From assembly GCA_044866695.1 (NCBI GenBank), contig JBIOUF010000058.1, forward strand, positions 1-6,104: 6,104 nt of DNA. Reading direction: 5' to 3'. This DNA comes from JBIOUF01 sp044866695 (GTDB lineage Bacteria; Actinomycetota; Actinomycetes; Propionibacteriales; Nocardioidaceae). Positions 5,283 through 6,104 of the stretch are shown here, in pieces. The stretch's first letter is position 1, and each line of letters starts with the position of its first letter. The notes under the pieces are model-generated. The model was not told the origin of the DNA and searched no databases. It worked only from the letters and a program-made list of their open reading frames with translations. Position numbers and translations under genes: made by a program.

Positions 5283-5302
5283 GCAACCTAGGTTGCACAA
5301 CC
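5283..5302 (+). promoter_or_regulatory. Candidate operator: alternating CAACC/GGTTG half-sites
   Basis: GCAACCTAGGTTGC at 5283-5296 is a perfect 14-bp palindrome. It shares its right arm with a second one, GGTTGCACAACC at 5291-5302. The half-sites CAACC, GGTTG and CAACC therefore start at 5284, 5291 and 5298, exactly 7 bp apart and alternating in direction. TAGGTT at 5289-5294 fits a TAnnnT -10. The site lies 13 bases before the toxin GTG, where an autoregulatory operator would be expected. Confidence 0.55.
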
Positions 5303-5314
5303 GGCGGTCGCAAC

Positions 5315-5552
5315 GTGTTGGAGATCGTGGAGCCGCTGATCATCGCCAGCGCTCGCAAGCACGGTGTCTCTGACGACGACATCCTCCACGCGTTCAACCA
5401 CCCGATCAGCTACGAGGACCTCGACGAAGGATTCGTGACGATCGTCGGCCCCAGCCGCTCCGCCCACCTGATCGAACTCGGGTTCATCGACACCGACCAC
5501 GGACCCGGTCATCGTCCACGCGATGACTGCCCGCAGAAAACACTTGAGGTGA
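5315..5552 (+). pseudogene. BrnT-like toxin candidate with one-base frameshift
   Basis: From GTG 5315 the frame reads LEIVEPLIIASARKHGVSDD, DILHAFNHPISYEDLDEGFV and TIVGPSRSAHLIELGFIDTD. It resembles small actinobacterial proteins annotated as toxins with a BrnT/RelE-like fold. In that family the protein should end in a VIVHAM.AR..L strand. That sequence (VIVHAMTARRKHLR, then TGA 5550-5552) is present, but one frame off: an extra G at 5507-5508 within GGACCCGGTC breaks it. Removing one G gives 78 residues and a TGATG overlap with the next gene. As written, the frame instead runs into the downstream gene, giving a 170-residue fusion ending at 5827. Whether this is a mutation, a sequencing error or a functional fusion is open. 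I recall the family without a firm name. Confidence 0.66.
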
Positions 5553-5557
5553 TGACC

Positions 5558-5827
5558 ATGCCCCGCAGCTTGCAGGAGATCCTTGAGCATGCCGACGAGC
5601 TCGAGCGCCGCTTCGCCGACCACGAGCCGGCTGATATGCGCGACGCCGCGCCGCTACGCGCGCTGCGTGATGCGGTCACCGAACGCGCCGCCAACGAGCG
5701 ACGCATCGCCGACGCCGTCACCGCCGCGCGCGAAGCGGGCGTGTCCTGGGCGGCGATCGGCGGCATGCTCGGCACCTCCGGCGAGGCGGCACGCAAGCGC
5801 TACGGAGTCAGTACGAAGACCGCATGA
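5558..5827 (+). CDS. Helix-turn-helix partner (probable antitoxin) of the BrnT-like toxin
   Basis: This 89-residue protein begins MPRSLQEILEHADELERRFA. A charged, mostly helical region (residues 4-58, rich in Glu, Arg and Ala) is followed by a compact C-terminal helix-turn-helix, GVSWAAIGGMLGTSGEAARK (61-80) then RYG. I recall this pairing (a short toxin-like gene followed by this HTH protein) as recurrent in actinobacteria, with the second gene usually called hypothetical. The ATG at 5558 is chosen because GAGGTG lies six bases upstream; ATG 5552, which overlaps the repaired toxin stop (TGATG), is the alternative. Because of the extra G upstream, this frame is continuous with the toxin start. 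The likely roles are toxin neutralisation and binding to the CAACC/GGTTG site; both are inferred. Confidence 0.76.
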   Translation: MPRSLQEILEHADELERRFADHEPADMRDAAPLRALRDAVTERAANERRIADAVTAAREAGVSWAAIGGMLGTSGEAARKRYGVSTKTA

Positions 5828-5856
5828 CACAGGCATCCGGTTGGGGACCGGAAGCG

Positions 5857-5914
5857 GATCGTCACGCGGAGCGTGACCAGTACGGGGTCGTCACGCGGAG
5901 CGTGACCAGTGCGG
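5857..5914. repeat. 29-bp hairpin repeat, two tandem copies (second site)
   Basis: Two 29-bp units begin at 5857 (GATCG) and 5886 (GGTCG), each holding CACGCGGAGCGTGACCAG. They belong to the same family and orientation as the pair at 3914-3971, but here GTCACGC-GGA-GCGTGAC forms a longer 7-bp stem, so the change from G to T keeps pairing. They sit between the HTH gene and the next RHH gene. Confidence 0.8.
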
Positions 5915-5933
5915 GGATCCCCGAAGGGGTCGA

Positions 5934-5972
5934 GATGCGATCTGCATCGTTTTGCATCGGTGCGGCTACGAT
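5934..5972 (+). promoter_or_regulatory. Promoter and three-half-site operator of the right-hand RHH gene
   Basis: GATGC (5934-5938), GCATC (5944-5948) and GCATC (5954-5958) are spaced exactly 10 bp apart, one helical turn, with the first inverted. They are followed by TACGAT at 5967-5972, a good TAnnnT -10. Only six bases separate it from the ATG at 5979, so the message is probably leaderless. Half-sites at one-turn spacing suit cooperative binding by ribbon-helix-helix dimers such as the protein encoded here. Confidence 0.55.
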
Positions 5973-5978
5973 ACGGGC

Positions 5979-6104
5979 ATGAGCAGGGCCATCACCGTGC
6001 GTCTCGACGAAGCTGATCACGCCGCGCTGACCCGGCAGGCTGACCAGCTGCGCGTCCAGCCAGGGACGCTGGCGCGCATGCTGGTCCACGCCGGCCTCAG
6101 CGAA
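5979..6104 (+). CDS. Ribbon-helix-helix protein, probable antitoxin, partial at right edge
   Basis: The first 42 codons are visible: MSRAITVRLDEADHAALTRQ then ADQLRVQPGTLARMLVHAGL. This is a classic RHH/CopG-like DNA-binding fold: strand at residues 4-9, first helix about 11-23, turn VQPG, second helix about 28-38. The ATG at 5979 lacks a ribosome-binding site but lies six bases after a TAnnnT -10, as in leaderless actinobacterial genes. The gene leaves the window before any C-terminal toxin-binding region, so whether it is an antitoxin is inferred from fold, operator layout and the surrounding TA modules. A toxin gene would be expected just downstream. Confidence 0.8.
   Translation, partial: MSRAITVRLDEADHAALTRQADQLRVQPGTLARMLVHAGLSE

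Noticed and set aside
5053..5397. Longer minus-strand recombinase frame starting at 5397
   Set aside because: The homologous N-terminus starts at MSALLVGYARCST (5202) with a good ribosome-binding site; upstream codons are antisense to the BrnT-like gene.

Overview
The window is GC-rich DNA, almost certainly from an actinobacterium. Supporting signs are strong codon bias, GTG starts, two candidate leaderless genes, and an F420 (deazaflavin)-type oxidoreductase, a family concentrated in F420-using actinomycetes. It reads as an accessory region: toxin-antitoxin (TA) modules separated by decayed mobile elements and broken metabolic genes. No RNA gene was recognised.

Layout. 1-290: left edge with an 11-bp inverted repeat and a C-terminal scrap of a serine recombinase. 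286-974: VapBC-type TA module on the minus strand (FitA-like ribbon-helix-helix antitoxin, PIN-domain toxin) with a repeated GTGATATCG operator candidate. 1057-2683: a translationally coupled plus-strand operon, MFS transporter -> VOC/glyoxalase-like protein -> cupin -> F420-type oxidoreductase. The transporter is a frameshifted remnant and the cupin has apparently lost its metal-binding core. 2706-2970: convergent C-terminal remnant of a dihydrofolate reductase/RibD-C-like protein. 3032-3107: N-terminal scrap of the serine recombinase. 3253-3834: intact MazEF-type TA module with a palindrome over its -10 and a probable leaderless GTG start. 3839-4326: mobile-element debris, with a 24-bp tandem repeat resembling an IS21-family end, two 29-bp hairpin repeats, and an IS256-family transposase remnant. 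4372-4596: intact small two-helix membrane protein. 4812-5202: a longer but multiply broken copy of the same serine recombinase. 5283-5827: a BrnT-like toxin candidate and its helix-turn-helix partner. One extra G in the toxin shifts it into the partner's frame, so a fusion is encoded. 5857-5914: two more copies of the 29-bp repeat. 5934-6104: a new ribbon-helix-helix gene with three half-sites at 10-bp spacing, running off the right edge.

How it fits together. Three TA systems plus the start of what may be a fourth lie within 6.1 kb, each with its own probable autoregulatory operator. Fragments of one recombinase family and of the 29-bp repeat recur between modules in the same orientation, which suggests growth and decay by repeated insertion and recombination. 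The most intriguing locus is the BrnT-like/HTH pair at 5283-5827. All family calls are from memory of conserved motifs, without database searches.
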